From Actinomyces viscosus (GTDB lineage: Bacteria; Actinomycetota; Actinomycetes; Actinomycetales; Actinomycetaceae), in contig NZ_LR134477.1 of assembly GCF_900637975.1 (NCBI RefSeq), forward strand, positions 2,604,001 to 2,668,000: a stretch of 64,000 nt of DNA, read 5' to 3'. A program made the position numbers and the translations under genes. How positions within the stretch are numbered: position 1 is the first letter of the stretch; every line of letters begins with the position of its first letter. The notes under the pieces were generated by a model. That model was not told the origin of the DNA. It saw nothing but the letters and a program-made list of their open reading frames with translations, and ran no database searches. Below, in pieces: positions 8,236 to 17,089 of the stretch.

Positions 8236-9723
8236 TCAGACCACCAACTCCTCCATCTCCTCGAGCTCCTTGCCCTTGGTCTCGGGCACCCGGAAGAAGA
8301 CGAAGAGGAGCGACAGCAGTGCGAAGACGGCGTAGAAGCCGTAGGCGAAGGTCAGGCTGATGCTGGAGAAGGTCGGGAAGGTGGTGGAGATGAAGAAGTT
8401 CGCCACCCACTGGGCCGCCGCCGCGACCGCCAGCGCCCCGGCACGGATCCGGTTGGGGAACATCTCGCCCAGCAGCACCCACACGAGCGGCCCCCACGTG
8501 GCCCCGAAGGCCACGACGAACAGGTTGGCAGCCACCAGCGCGATCGGCGACCAGGGTGCCTCCAGGGTGACCTCGCCGCCGCTGACATTGGCGAAGCAGA
8601 AGGCCAGGGCCATGAGCCCCAGGGAGATCGTCATGAACAACGAGCCGGCCAGGAGCATGGGTCGGCGTCCCACCTTGTCCACCAGGAGGATCGCCACGAT
8701 CGTCACCACGATGTTGGTGACCGAGGTGATGACCGTGATGGTCAGGGCGTCGGACTCCTCGAAGCCCACGGTGCGCCACAGCGTCGTCGAGTAGTAGAAG
8801 ATGACGTTGATGCCCACGAACTGCTGGAAGACGGACAGCAGGATGCCCACCCAGACGATCGGCTTGAGGCCCAGCGCCGAGCCGCGCAGGTCGGACAGGG
8901 ACTCGCGCTTCTCGGAGTCGATGGTGGAGCGGATCTCCTCGATCTTGAGATTGACGTTGACGATGCCGGTGAAGTCGTAGAGGACCTGGGAGGCCTTGTC
9001 GTAGTCGCCGCGCGCCACAAGGAAGCGCGGGGACTCCGGCAGCCGGAAGGCGAAGAGCCCGTAAATGAGGGCGGGCAGCCCCTCGGCGATGAACATCCAG
9101 CGCCAGGCCTCCATCCCCAGCCACAGCTCCTTGGCAGCCCCGCCTGCCTGTCCGGAGAACCAGGCGTCGGCCAGCAGGGAGGAGAAGATGCCGATGACGA
9201 TGGCCAGCTGTTGGAGGGAGCCCAGGCGACCGCGCACACTCGCCGGGGAGACCTCGGCGATGTACGCCGGGGCGATGACGGAGGCCGCCCCCACTCCCAG
9301 GCCGCCCACCAGGCGCCACACGATGAAGTCGATGACGCCGAAGGCCAGCCCTGATCCGAGCGCGGAGGCCAGGAACATAACGGCGGCGATGAGCATGACC
9401 GGTACTCGGCCCAGCCGGTTGGAGACCGGCCCGGCGAACCAGGCGCCGACGGTGCAGCCGATGAGTGCTGAGGAGACGGAGAAGCCCTTGAGGGCATCGC
9501 TGAGGGCGAACTGGTCGGAGAGGGCATCGACGGCGCCGTTGATGACGGCGGTGTCGAAGCCGAAGAGGAACCCACCCAGGGCCGCGGCCACGCAGATGCC
9601 GATGATCCGGGCGTTGATGCGGCTGACGGTCGAAACCGGATCGTCCGAGTTCGTCGACGCTGGGGAGGAGGTGGTTGGTGGCTGAGAGGATGACGACTGC
9701 GATGACGGGGAAGGCTCTGCCAT
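8236..9723 (-). CDS. MFS sugar:H+ symporter (sugar porter family)
   Basis: A 495-residue major facilitator of the sugar porter subfamily (XylE/AraE/GLUT-like) with twelve hydrophobic segments. Family signatures include GFLFGFDTAVINGAVDAL in helix 1, SNRLGRVP after helix 2, PESPRFLV near the middle and VPETKGKELEEME at the C-terminal end. The substrate is probably a monosaccharide such as xylose, arabinose, glucose or an inositol, but it cannot be assigned from sequence. I prefer the ATG at 9723 over an upstream in-frame start at 9756, because AGGAAA lies about 7 nt before it. A perfect inverted repeat just upstream (9753-9777) may be an operator. No ABC or catabolic gene is adjacent. Confidence 0.88.
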   Translation of the reverse strand: MAEPSPSSQSSSSQPPTTSSPASTNSDDPVSTVSRINARIIGICVAAALGGFLFGFDTAVINGAVDALSDQFALSDALKGFSVSSALIGCTVGAWFAGPVSNRLGRVPVMLIAAVMFLASALGSGLAFGVIDFIVWRLVGGLGVGAASVIAPAYIAEVSPASVRGRLGSLQQLAIVIGIFSSLLADAWFSGQAGGAAKELWLGMEAWRWMFIAEGLPALIYGLFAFRLPESPRFLVARGDYDKASQVLYDFTGIVNVNLKIEEIRSTIDSEKRESLSDLRGSALGLKPIVWVGILLSVFQQFVGINVIFYYSTTLWRTVGFEESDALTITVITSVTNIVVTIVAILLVDKVGRRPMLLAGSLFMTISLGLMALAFCFANVSGGEVTLEAPWSPIALVAANLFVVAFGATWGPLVWVLLGEMFPNRIRAGALAVAAAAQWVANFFISTTFPTFSSISLTFAYGFYAVFALLSLLFVFFRVPETKGKELEEMEELVV

Positions 9724-9752
9724 GGTGTGTTTCCTGACGTCGGAAGAGTCGC

Positions 9753-9777
9753 GCACGGCACTCGTTTCGTGCCGTGC
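9753..9777. promoter_or_regulatory. Inverted repeat upstream of the sugar porter, possible operator
   Basis: GCACGGCAC, 7-nt spacer, GTGCCGTGC: perfect 9-bp arms starting 30 bp upstream of the chosen start codon of the porter. Size and symmetry suit a LacI/GntR-type repressor site, but an mRNA leader hairpin is equally possible. No regulator gene is adjacent. Confidence 0.35.
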
Positions 9778-10009
9778 GGCATGGCGGACCCCCTCAGGCT
9801 ACGGCCGTGTCTGACGCCACAGCGACTGTTTCGCCGCCCTCTTCCCCACCCTCGCCTCCACCCCGGTTCGACGGCGCACGGCCGGGACCCAAGTCCTTGA
9901 CGTTCGGTCGATTGATTCGAGTGGCGGGAGTCTCCACTCGGACCGGAGCCGTTACCGGCGCCGGCCTGTGGTGAAGGCGTCCGATTGATGTCATGGCTTG
10001 CCGACGACA

Positions 10010-10058
10010 ACGCCCCCGAGCCCACCTGGTCCTAGGACTCAGGCATGCTCGGGGGCGT
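10010..10058 (-). terminator. Hairpin terminator of the surface-protein gene
   Basis: Perfect 12-bp arms, ACGCCCCCGAGC (10010-10021) and GCTCGGGGGCGT (10047-10058), with a 25-nt loop, 34 bp beyond the stop of the LASTG protein. GC-rich with no T run, as is common in actinobacteria. It separates that gene from the porter gene farther along on the same strand. Confidence 0.6.
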
Positions 10059-10091
10059 GCCCCTATGGGAGGTGGGGGTTGGCGTCCGACC

Positions 10092-12698
10092 TCAGGCGCG
10101 GCGGCGGCTCACCAGCAGGGCACCTCCCATGACGGCGAGTACGGCGACCGCCAACGGCAGACCGATTCTGACACCGGTACTGGCCAGAGGACCCCCAGAG
10201 GGATCCTCGGGCGTCGCCGGATCGCTGGGTACGGCCGGCGGAGTATCGCTCGGCGAGGAGGGGTCGCCAGGTGTGGCTGGGTCGCTCGGGTCCGGGGAGT
10301 CACTCGGATCGGGAGACGGCGACTCGCTGGGCGACGGCGTCGAGGACTCGCTCGGGTCCGGAGTGTCACCAGGCGTCGGAGACTCACTGGGCGTCGGGGA
10401 CTCGCTCGCCGACGGAGAAGGCGAAGCCGACTCACTGGTGGACGGAGACGGCGAGGCGCTCGGCGTCGCCGACTCGCTGGCGGACGGCGAGGTGCTCGGC
10501 GTCGCCGACTCGCTGGGGGTCGGCGAGGCACTGGGCGTCGGGGACTCGCTCGCCGACGGAGAAGGCGAGGGCTTGGCCGTGTAGGTGTTGGTGAAGGTCG
10601 TGGCCACCACCTGGTTCTTCTCACTGATGGTCACCGTCTGGGAGGCGGGCGCCTCCAGGGTGTACCCCTTGACCGCGGCGGACTGTGCGTCCTCCTCGAT
10701 GGTGCACGTGGTGCCCACGGGCAGCTGAGGGCCGGAAACCGCAGCGCCGTCGGCCTTAACCTTCACCATGCCCTTCACGTTGTTATCGCAGGTGTAGGAG
10801 AAAGCGAACTCATTGTCCACCGACTCGACACCGGTGACGACCTTGGTCACCGAGAAGGTGCCCATGTCACGGGCGTACGTGTTGGTCATCGTCACCTGGG
10901 CCGTCTGGTCCTTGGCGATCGTCACGGTCTGCGCAGTCGGGGCGGTCAGGGTGTAGCCGCCCTGGGTGGCCTTGGCGCTGTCCTCGGTGATGGTACAGGT
11001 CGATCCGGCCTTGACCTTCTTGGACTTCTCCGAGGTCGCAGCTCCGGTCACCGTCAGCGACCCCTCGGTGCCGTCAGTGCAGGTGTAGGTGAACTCGAAG
11101 GTGGACTTGCTGAAGTCGCCGTCGCCGGCCAGAGCCTTGGTGACCGTGAAGTCACCCTCCTCCACAGCGGCGGGATCGGCGGAGTTGCGCAGCGTCACGG
11201 CCGTAGACTTCTGGTCCTCGACGGTCAGGCTGTTGGTGTTCTGGTCCCCTACTGCGAAGGTGTGGCTGCCCCAGACGACGCCGGCGGGAGTGGTCGAGGC
11301 CGTCGTCGTGTCCTCCTTGAGGGCCAGGACTGTTCCGACCGGGAAGGTGCCGTTGTACACGGCCTTCTCACCGACGGTGACGGTCATGGAGGTGTCGCCA
11401 CCGGTGCGGGCCTGGTTGACGGTCCCCGGAGCCTTCCACCCCGGGTAGGTGTCCACGTCGGCACCGCCGGGCAGGGTGTAGTTGATGCCCACCTCGAAGG
11501 TGGTGCCGGCCGGCACCTTGGCCGTCTCGGACCCGGTGAGGAGCTTGGTAATGTCCAGTCCGCCGAATCCCGGCTTCATGACGACGTTGATGGTGAAGGA
11601 CTTGGAGTAGTACACCGAGTAGGAGCTCTCCATGTCGGCACCCACCACGGAGGCCTTGTTTGTGTACTCCACGCCGGCCTGGACGACGCCGTCGGCCGTG
11701 GTGGGGGTCGAGGCGTAGTAGACGTGGTAGTTGGTCTGTGGGGCGAAGGGGCCGGTCACAGTGATGGTGGCGGTGTTGCCCTGGATGGTGACGTCGAGGT
11801 CGAAGTCGCCCTGACTGGTGTCCAGGTCAGTGCCGCTGGCGTCGGTGACCTGGCCGTAGAGGCCCTCTCTCCCCTGAGCGGTACCGATGTTCAGCTTCCA
11901 CTCACTCTTGGTCTGGACGTAGGCCTGTCCGGGGCCAAGCTGATCGGTGAAGGTGACGGTCGAGCGAGTCTTGCCGTCCACCGTCAGGGAGCCACCACTC
12001 TTCTCGAGGGCAGCCTTGACCTGGTCCGGTCCAAAGGTCAGCTCCCAGTCCACCGCCTTGGAGGTGCTGGTGACGTCGAAAGCCCACTTGCGCAGCCTCT
12101 CCGGCGTGTAGTTGAGGCCAACGTTCTCAGAGATTTTGCCGCCGGGCACAGGCACCTCGGTCTGCTTGCCGTTGGCATCGATGGTCACATTGGCCGAATC
12201 GCTAGCCTGAGAAGCCACCACCAGCGCCGAACCGTCACCCCGCAGCTCATTAAAACCCTGGCCAACGATGGTGTCGAGAGTGCCGTTGAAGGTGCAGGTG
12301 ATGGTGCGCTCGTCCATCGCGCACTCACCGATAGTATGCTCCGCGCCCTGGTGAGAGACCTTCATCGGCTCGGAGAGGCGCTCGCGGTTGCGGAGCTGTT
12401 TGGGCAACTGGATCCGGAAGGAGTCGCCGCTCTTGACCTTGGCATTGCGGGCATCCCAGGCGAACTTCAGCTTGAGGATGTCATCGACCTTGACCGAGGT
12501 GTTGTCCGGCTCCTCGACTCCGTTGGCGTTGGAGACCACGAGTGACAGGCCGGAGACGGCGATCGACGGGTTGTTGGCGGCTCGGGCCTGCATGGGCAGG
12601 ACCGTCAGGAGCGTGGCAACGAGCGCGACAAGTGCGACAAGCGCGCCTACCGCACGCGCGGGAGTGCCAAGCACTCTGGGGATAGGGATGGCAGACAC
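10092..12698 (-). CDS. Sortase-anchored surface protein with DUF5979 repeats and Ser/Pro-rich stalk (LASTG)
   Basis: An 868-residue secreted wall protein. A signal peptide with a long hydrophobic core (VGALVALVALVATLLTVLP) ends at ARA-AN near residue 40. A large adhesin-like N-terminal region (~45-510) follows, then two consecutive DUF5979 immunoglobulin-like domains (~512-610 and ~611-706), each with a paired-Cys pattern (YTC...STCTI; YTC...TTCTI) that may form disulfides. Next is a ~130-residue Ser/Pro/Glu/Thr-rich stalk, the LASTG sorting motif (838-842), a transmembrane segment and the RRRA tail. LAxTG is the motif expected for class E sortase, and one is encoded at 56364-57137. The GTG start has AAAGG upstream. 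Likely a surface adhesin or fimbria-associated protein; the ligand is unknown. Confidence 0.85.
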   Translation of the reverse strand: MSAIPIPRVLGTPARAVGALVALVALVATLLTVLPMQARAANNPSIAVSGLSLVVSNANGVEEPDNTSVKVDDILKLKFAWDARNAKVKSGDSFRIQLPKQLRNRERLSEPMKVSHQGAEHTIGECAMDERTITCTFNGTLDTIVGQGFNELRGDGSALVVASQASDSANVTIDANGKQTEVPVPGGKISENVGLNYTPERLRKWAFDVTSTSKAVDWELTFGPDQVKAALEKSGGSLTVDGKTRSTVTFTDQLGPGQAYVQTKSEWKLNIGTAQGREGLYGQVTDASGTDLDTSQGDFDLDVTIQGNTATITVTGPFAPQTNYHVYYASTPTTADGVVQAGVEYTNKASVVGADMESSYSVYYSKSFTINVVMKPGFGGLDITKLLTGSETAKVPAGTTFEVGINYTLPGGADVDTYPGWKAPGTVNQARTGGDTSMTVTVGEKAVYNGTFPVGTVLALKEDTTTASTTPAGVVWGSHTFAVGDQNTNSLTVEDQKSTAVTLRNSADPAAVEEGDFTVTKALAGDGDFSKSTFEFTYTCTDGTEGSLTVTGAATSEKSKKVKAGSTCTITEDSAKATQGGYTLTAPTAQTVTIAKDQTAQVTMTNTYARDMGTFSVTKVVTGVESVDNEFAFSYTCDNNVKGMVKVKADGAAVSGPQLPVGTTCTIEEDAQSAAVKGYTLEAPASQTVTISEKNQVVATTFTNTYTAKPSPSPSASESPTPSASPTPSESATPSTSPSASESATPSASPSPSTSESASPSPSASESPTPSESPTPGDTPDPSESSTPSPSESPSPDPSDSPDPSDPATPGDPSSPSDTPPAVPSDPATPEDPSGGPLASTGVRIGLPLAVAVLAVMGGALLVSRRRA

Positions 12699-13081
12699 GG
12701 GCGACCTTTCGAGAAGATTCTGGAGATAAGCTGGCGTTTACCTGAATCTAGATTCCCCGGGGACGAGCTTCAGTAGCACAGGTCTCATCTACAGTCACGA
12801 CTGTGCGGCCATCAGGTTTCAACCTGCTAAAGCGCACCACCGTCTCCAGGCTCCCCCGCATCGCCGTCAAAGACCTCCACCCCGACACCCCCGGCCCAAC
12901 GACGACGAACATGACCGCAGCACTGCACACCCGAGCGAGGCTATGGGCGAATCAGCGCCCTCCACCCCTTTTTCCCTACGTCACCGCATCTGCTCCCCGA
13001 CGCCCGGCCATCAAGGCATCACAATGGATACAGATACAGCATCCGCATCTCAGTCAGGTAGTTGACTGAGATAATAGTTCC
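12699..13081. other. Divergent intergenic region without a gene
   Basis: 383 bp between the divergently read surface-protein gene and the kinase gene. Weak ORFs here have no family features and are not called. It should hold the promoters of both genes. The only clear structure is the inverted repeat at 13049-13070, annotated separately. CCTGAATCTAGATTCC near 12740 (with TCTAGA at its centre) is a weak second palindrome on the surface-protein side. Confidence 0.5.
13049..13070. promoter_or_regulatory. Palindromic operator candidate before the kinase gene
   Basis: CTCAGTCA, 6-nt spacer, TGACTGAG: perfect 8-bp arms ending 11 bp before the ATG. The sequence TTGACT...ATAATAG overlaps it, so it could cover a promoter. 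No Shine-Dalgarno sequence separates it from the ATG, which suggests a leaderless or nearly leaderless mRNA. Confidence 0.45.
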
Positions 13082-13789
13082 ATGAGCCCTACGGTGCGGG
13101 TGGGCGAAACCGCCACCCTTGTCAGCAGCCTCGTCGACCAGCTCTCACAGCAGTTGACGGACGACGCTGCGCCCGAGCGCTTCGTCGTCGGGCTCGTCGG
13201 GGCACCCGGATCGGGGAAATCGACGATTGCTGCGGATCTGGAGGACCAGCTCAAGGAGGCCGGCATCTTCGCCGGGCTCGTCGCCATGGACGGCTTCCAC
13301 CTGTCTGACGCCGTCCTCGACGAGCTGGGTCGCCATGACCGCAAGGGCGCACCGGACACCTTCGACGTCGAGGGCTACCTGGCGACTCTGGATCGGGTGC
13401 GGGCCGACGGCGCCCATCAGGTCCTCGTCCCGGTGTACCGACGCGATCTGCACGAGCCGGTGGCGGCTGGGGGCATCGTCTCCGGGACCGGCGTCGTCAT
13501 CACCGAGGGGAACTACCTGGCCTTGGAGACGCGCGGCTGGGGTGCGGTGCGTGAGCGGATCGACCTGCTCATCCATATCGACGTGCCCGAGGAGGTGCTC
13601 GTGGTGCGGCTCATCAACCGGCACGAGGACTTCGGCAAGAGCGCGCTCGACGCCGGTCACTGGGTGCGCACGGTGGACCTGCCCAACGCCCGGCTCATCG
13701 CCACGAGCGTCCACCGCTGCGACGAGGTGTGGCGCGAGCCCGAGGAGGAGCCCGACTCCGACGACGACGCTGACGACGAACTCGAGTAG
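13082..13789 (+). CDS. P-loop nucleoside/nucleotide kinase family protein (uridine kinase-like)
   Basis: A 235-residue P-loop kinase of the phosphoribulokinase/uridine kinase/pantothenate kinase group. Walker A is GAPGSGKST (~residues 39-47), followed by the acceptor-binding stretch AMDGFHLSDAVLDELGRHD with the DGFHL motif, then PVYRRDLHEP and a lid-like RLINRHEDFGKS segment. The C-terminal ~15 residues are a run of Asp/Glu. Proteins of this subgroup are generally annotated only as nucleoside/nucleotide kinase family, and some act on sugars. The real substrate is unknown. The gene stands alone behind a palindromic site and is read toward the BASS transporter, 184 bp away. Confidence 0.75.
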   Translation: MSPTVRVGETATLVSSLVDQLSQQLTDDAAPERFVVGLVGAPGSGKSTIAADLEDQLKEAGIFAGLVAMDGFHLSDAVLDELGRHDRKGAPDTFDVEGYLATLDRVRADGAHQVLVPVYRRDLHEPVAAGGIVSGTGVVITEGNYLALETRGWGAVRERIDLLIHIDVPEEVLVVRLINRHEDFGKSALDAGHWVRTVDLPNARLIATSVHRCDEVWREPEEEPDSDDDADDELE

Positions 13790-13973
13790 CGTCTCGGTAG
13801 GTCCGCACCGGCGTCGGCAGCCCGGGGCTCACAGATGCACGTCACGTTTGACAGGTTGCTCCGGGGCCTCAGGCGCGTCCGTACGGTGGACTGAGACGAC
13901 GATCTTTCACTCCTCGGACTATTGTCGCCGGGCATATCCCCGCTGATGCTCCACCGATGATCCGAGGCATCCC

Positions 13974-15071
13974 ATGACAGCCCCTACCGACGCCGACACC
14001 GCACCGCGCTCCGAAAAGCCGACCGCAGTTGCTGCCTCCGGCGTCGAGGCATCCGCCGACGCAGCCTCCGAGAAGAGACGGGATCGCAGCGCCCGTATCG
14101 CGGTGACGGTCTTCCCGCTCATCATGTTCGGCGCCTTTCTCGCCGCCTTCTTCTCGCCCTCCACCTTCGTGCCACTGGCCGGTTACATGACGCCGTTGCT
14201 GGCCATCACGATGCTGGGGATGGGAATGACCCTATCCATCCCGGACTTCACGATGATCGCCCGTCACCCGAAGCCAGTCATTCTGGGCGTGCTCAGCCAG
14301 TATGCGGTCATGCCGCTGGTGGGTTGGAGCGTGGCGAACCTGCTGCCGCTGTCCCCCGAGCTCAAGGTGGGCATCATCCTCATCGGCTGCGTGCCCGGCG
14401 GGACGACGTCGAACGTGGTCAGCTATCTGGCCAAGGGCAACACGGCGCTATCGGTGTCGATGACCGCATTCTCCACGATGCTCGCACCCATCATCACCCC
14501 GCTGCTGACCCTGTGGCTGGCCGGAACCTACATGCAGGTACCGGCCGGGTCGATGGCGCTGTCGATCGTGCAGATCGTGTTGCTGCCGGTGGGGGCGGGC
14601 CTGGCCTGCAATGTCTTCTTCCACAAGCAGGTGGCCCGGATCCAGCCGGCGATGCCGTGGGTCTCGGTCGTGGCCATCGCTGCGGTGGTGGCAGCGGTGG
14701 CCTCCAAGAGTCAGCCACTCATAGCCACCGCCGGGCCGCTCATGTTCGCCGCGATCGCTCTGGAGAACGCGACCGGTTACGCCCTGGGCTACGCCGTGGC
14801 GCGAGCCTTCGGGGTCTCGCGGGCCGACCGGCGCACGATCGGCATCGAGGTGGGCCTGCAGAACGCGGGGCTCGGTTCGACTCTCGCCCTGCAATACCTG
14901 AGCGCAGCCGTGGCCGCCCCCTGTGCGGTGGCGACCTTCTGGCACACGATCACCGGCTCCCTGCTGGCCATGTACTGGCGCCTGCGCGGGTTCCCGGCCG
15001 GGGAGGACCCGCACGCCACCGTGCGCGAACTGCGCCGTCGCATCGAGGAGTCGTCGCCTACAGAACTTTGA
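13974..15071 (+). CDS. Bile acid:sodium symporter (BASS) family transporter
   Basis: A 365-residue membrane protein with about ten hydrophobic segments after a 40-residue hydrophilic N-terminus. Family signatures are TPLLAITMLGMGMTLSIPDF, the crossover segment GCVPGGTTSNVVSYLAKGN, which contributes sodium sites in this fold, and GLQNAGLGSTLA in the second repeat. In bacteria such proteins take up organic anions (keto acids, pantoate-like acids or bile acids) with Na+. The substrate here cannot be assigned. GAGG lies upstream of the ATG. No partner enzyme is adjacent, so the gene is probably monocistronic. Confidence 0.85.
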   Translation: MTAPTDADTAPRSEKPTAVAASGVEASADAASEKRRDRSARIAVTVFPLIMFGAFLAAFFSPSTFVPLAGYMTPLLAITMLGMGMTLSIPDFTMIARHPKPVILGVLSQYAVMPLVGWSVANLLPLSPELKVGIILIGCVPGGTTSNVVSYLAKGNTALSVSMTAFSTMLAPIITPLLTLWLAGTYMQVPAGSMALSIVQIVLLPVGAGLACNVFFHKQVARIQPAMPWVSVVAIAAVVAAVASKSQPLIATAGPLMFAAIALENATGYALGYAVARAFGVSRADRRTIGIEVGLQNAGLGSTLALQYLSAAVAAPCAVATFWHTITGSLLAMYWRLRGFPAGEDPHATVRELRRRIEESSPTEL

Positions 15072-15194
15072 CGATGCCAAGTGAAGCAACATCTCAGCAC
15101 ACCCTAGGCAGGGGGCTCATGCGAGCGGCCGATCAACACCAGCCCCACTGAAGCACTGGCACTTCTCCATCCGATGACCTATCCTTGAACTGCT

Positions 15195-15256
15195 CAGGGC
15201 AGTAGCCCTGTGAAGTAGACCCGGCAGCCTTCCGGACGGTGGGCGAGCCGGGTTTT
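15195..15256 (+). terminator. Terminator hairpins after the BASS transporter
   Basis: A small hairpin CAGGGC-agta-GCCCTG (15195-15210) is followed by ACCCGGC ... GCCGGGTTTT (15219-15256), a GC stem ending in four T. This is about 125 bp after the transporter stop and faces the end of the DUF3800-like gene. Confidence 0.5.
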
Positions 15257-15605
15257 GCGCATCATCTAGCCAACGGCACAATCTTGAGATCTATGTCAGA
15301 GAGCCTGGCTCGCCACGCTCCTCCCTTATTCCAGCACCAGCTGATGGCATCCGGCAGCCACAGGAGAGCCTCTTGATGATCGTGGAAGTGGTCGTATGTA
15401 CCGCTCCAGCCAGGGCCAAGGGCACTGCGTAGGACTCTCCGGTCAGACTGACAAACCGAATCATTCTGGTCGAGAACCAGTTGTTGACACTTCCCGTCCC
15501 GCAGAGTCTCAGCCAACGCTTGCAGGCATATTGAACGAGCTTTCCGATGTTTCTCCGCCACTTTGTAAAGTTCGGCCTTGATCGGCATCTTAGCTATGTC
15601 TGCTA

Positions 15606-16859
15606 TAGTGTGATTAAAACAAGATTCGTGTTGCTGGTTTTGTTGTTGGGTTGGTGATCGGGTATTCGTGGGGCGTCCGATGTGGGGGTGTCGCTTTCTC
15701 GTGGGGTGCTTGGCTGCTGGTGCTGGCTTCTTTTGTTGTCGTCTCTTGTGTTGTCGGCGTTTCGTGTGAGCTCTCGGGTCGAGGGCGGAATATCATGCTG
15801 GGATGGACAGGGTCGTGGTTAGTGATGATGAGTGGACTGTTTTGCAGGGCTATAAGCACCAGGCGCCTTACAGGTTGATGCGTTTGAAGTCCGAGGCGGT
15901 CGTGCTGCTGTCCAAGGGTGTGGATACCGCGGTCGTGGCCCAGGTCGTCGAGCGCACGCCCGAGACGGTGCGCAGCTGGGCTCGGGAGTGGAACCGGTAC
16001 CGCCTGGCCTCAATCCACACCGGTCACGCCGGCAACCTCAACGCCTCCAGGCTCACCGCCACCCAGCGCCAGGAGGTGGCCGGGGTACTGTCCCGGCCCC
16101 CGTCGGAGCAGGGCCTGCCCATCGGGTTCTGGGACGTGCCCCATCTGGCGGCCTGGGTCTACGACCACTTCGAGGTGGAGTACGCCTCTGCCGCCTCCTA
16201 CCGGTTCCTGCTGCACATGGCGGGCCTGTCCTTCCACCGCCCCCAGACCGTTGACCAGCGCCGCCCGCCCCAGGCGGACGTTGACCAGCGCATGAGCCAG
16301 ATCCGTTCCGAGATCGTCCGCAAGTGGTCCGATCCCGAGGTGATGGTGGTGTGCGCCGACGAGGTGCGTATCGAGCACGAGGCGATCGTGCGCAGGGCGT
16401 GGATCCGCCGGGGGGACGCCGCCCGCCTGGAGGTCGACCGCCGCCGCCAGGCCCAGTCCTACATCGGCTTCCTGCACGAGACCGACGGCACCGTCGACTT
16501 GATGACCCTCGACTGGCAGGACACCGGCACCATCACCCAGGCCCTGATCGACCTGACCGTGAAGCACCCCGACAAGAAGAAGATCGTCATCGTGTGGGAC
16601 AACGCCTCCTGGCACCGTTCAGCAAAGCTCACAAACAGCCTCAAGACCATCAAGAACCTCGAGAGGATCCACCTGATCAACCTACCCGCCTACAGCCCCG
16701 ACGAGAACCCCATCGAGCACGTCTGGAAAGAAGCAAAGGACAGTATCAGCAACCACCAAAGAGCCACATTCCCCCAAACCCGACAAGCATTCGAGACCTT
16801 CATCCAGGCAAACAAGTTCCCCTACCGACTCACAAAATAATCTCGTTTAAACTCCACTA
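15606..16859 (+). mobile_element. IS630-family insertion sequence, copy 1, 1254 bp
   Basis: The ends are imperfect inverted repeats, TAGTGTGATTAAAAC at the left and TAGTGGAGTTTAAAC (read inward) at the right. The element is flanked by TA on each side (15604-15605, 16860-16861), the canonical IS630 target. It carries one transposase gene. A second copy of the same length lies in the opposite orientation at 37405-38658, and the two encoded transposases are identical. The insertion splits the DUF3800-like gene. Confidence 0.92.
15803..16840 (+). CDS. IS630-family transposase (copy 1)
   Basis: A 345-residue transposase. It has an N-terminal helix-turn-helix (SKGVDTAVVAQVVERTPETV), a winged-helix region, and a DDE catalytic domain with VVCADEVRIEHE (first Asp), KIVIVWDNASWH (second Asp) and PAYSPDENPIEHVWK (final acidic residue). 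These are the standard IS630/Tc1-mariner landmarks. The frame is intact from ATG to TAA, so the element may be active. The leader between the left end and the ATG (~200 bp) contains overlapping weak ORFs that I do not call. The transposase at 37424-38461 has the same amino-acid sequence. Confidence 0.95.
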   Translation: MDRVVVSDDEWTVLQGYKHQAPYRLMRLKSEAVVLLSKGVDTAVVAQVVERTPETVRSWAREWNRYRLASIHTGHAGNLNASRLTATQRQEVAGVLSRPPSEQGLPIGFWDVPHLAAWVYDHFEVEYASAASYRFLLHMAGLSFHRPQTVDQRRPPQADVDQRMSQIRSEIVRKWSDPEVMVVCADEVRIEHEAIVRRAWIRRGDAARLEVDRRRQAQSYIGFLHETDGTVDLMTLDWQDTGTITQALIDLTVKHPDKKKIVIVWDNASWHRSAKLTNSLKTIKNLERIHLINLPAYSPDENPIEHVWKEAKDSISNHQRATFPQTRQAFETFIQANKFPYRLTK

Positions 16860-17089
16860 TATCACAGCCTTACGTACTTCCGGCCGCTCTTTGGTGAAGT
16901 GGATGGAGCGCTGTCCCGAACGCAGATGCTTACGAAGCACAGTCCTGATCTTGTGAACATCCTGCGGTCGTACATAGACAGCCGTTATTGAGTATCCACT
17001 GACCTCAGATTCGTCAACAAACACCCGGTAAGGCTGACTCTCATCCCAACCGCTCACTCCAGAGACCCTCGACTCACAACCACGTCCCC

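Noticed and set aside
10250..10580. Repetitive DNA that could be taken for a CRISPR or satellite array
   Set aside because: It is the coding repeat of the Ser/Pro-rich stalk; units are irregular and in frame, with no spacer structure.
9993..12545. An 850-codon open frame on the + strand
   Set aside because: It is the antisense shadow of the surface-protein gene; its product is a low-complexity Gly/Arg/Val string, while the minus-strand frame has signal peptide, domains and LASTG.
15160..15260. Small structured RNA between the BASS gene and the DUF3800 pseudogene
   Set aside because: The two hairpins are adequately explained as terminators, and no known RNA family could be recognised.
15651..15878. 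A 75-codon hydrophobic ORF at the start of IS630 copy 1 (repeated in copy 2)
   Set aside because: It lies in the IS leader and overlaps the transposase start out of frame; no sign of programmed frameshifting.
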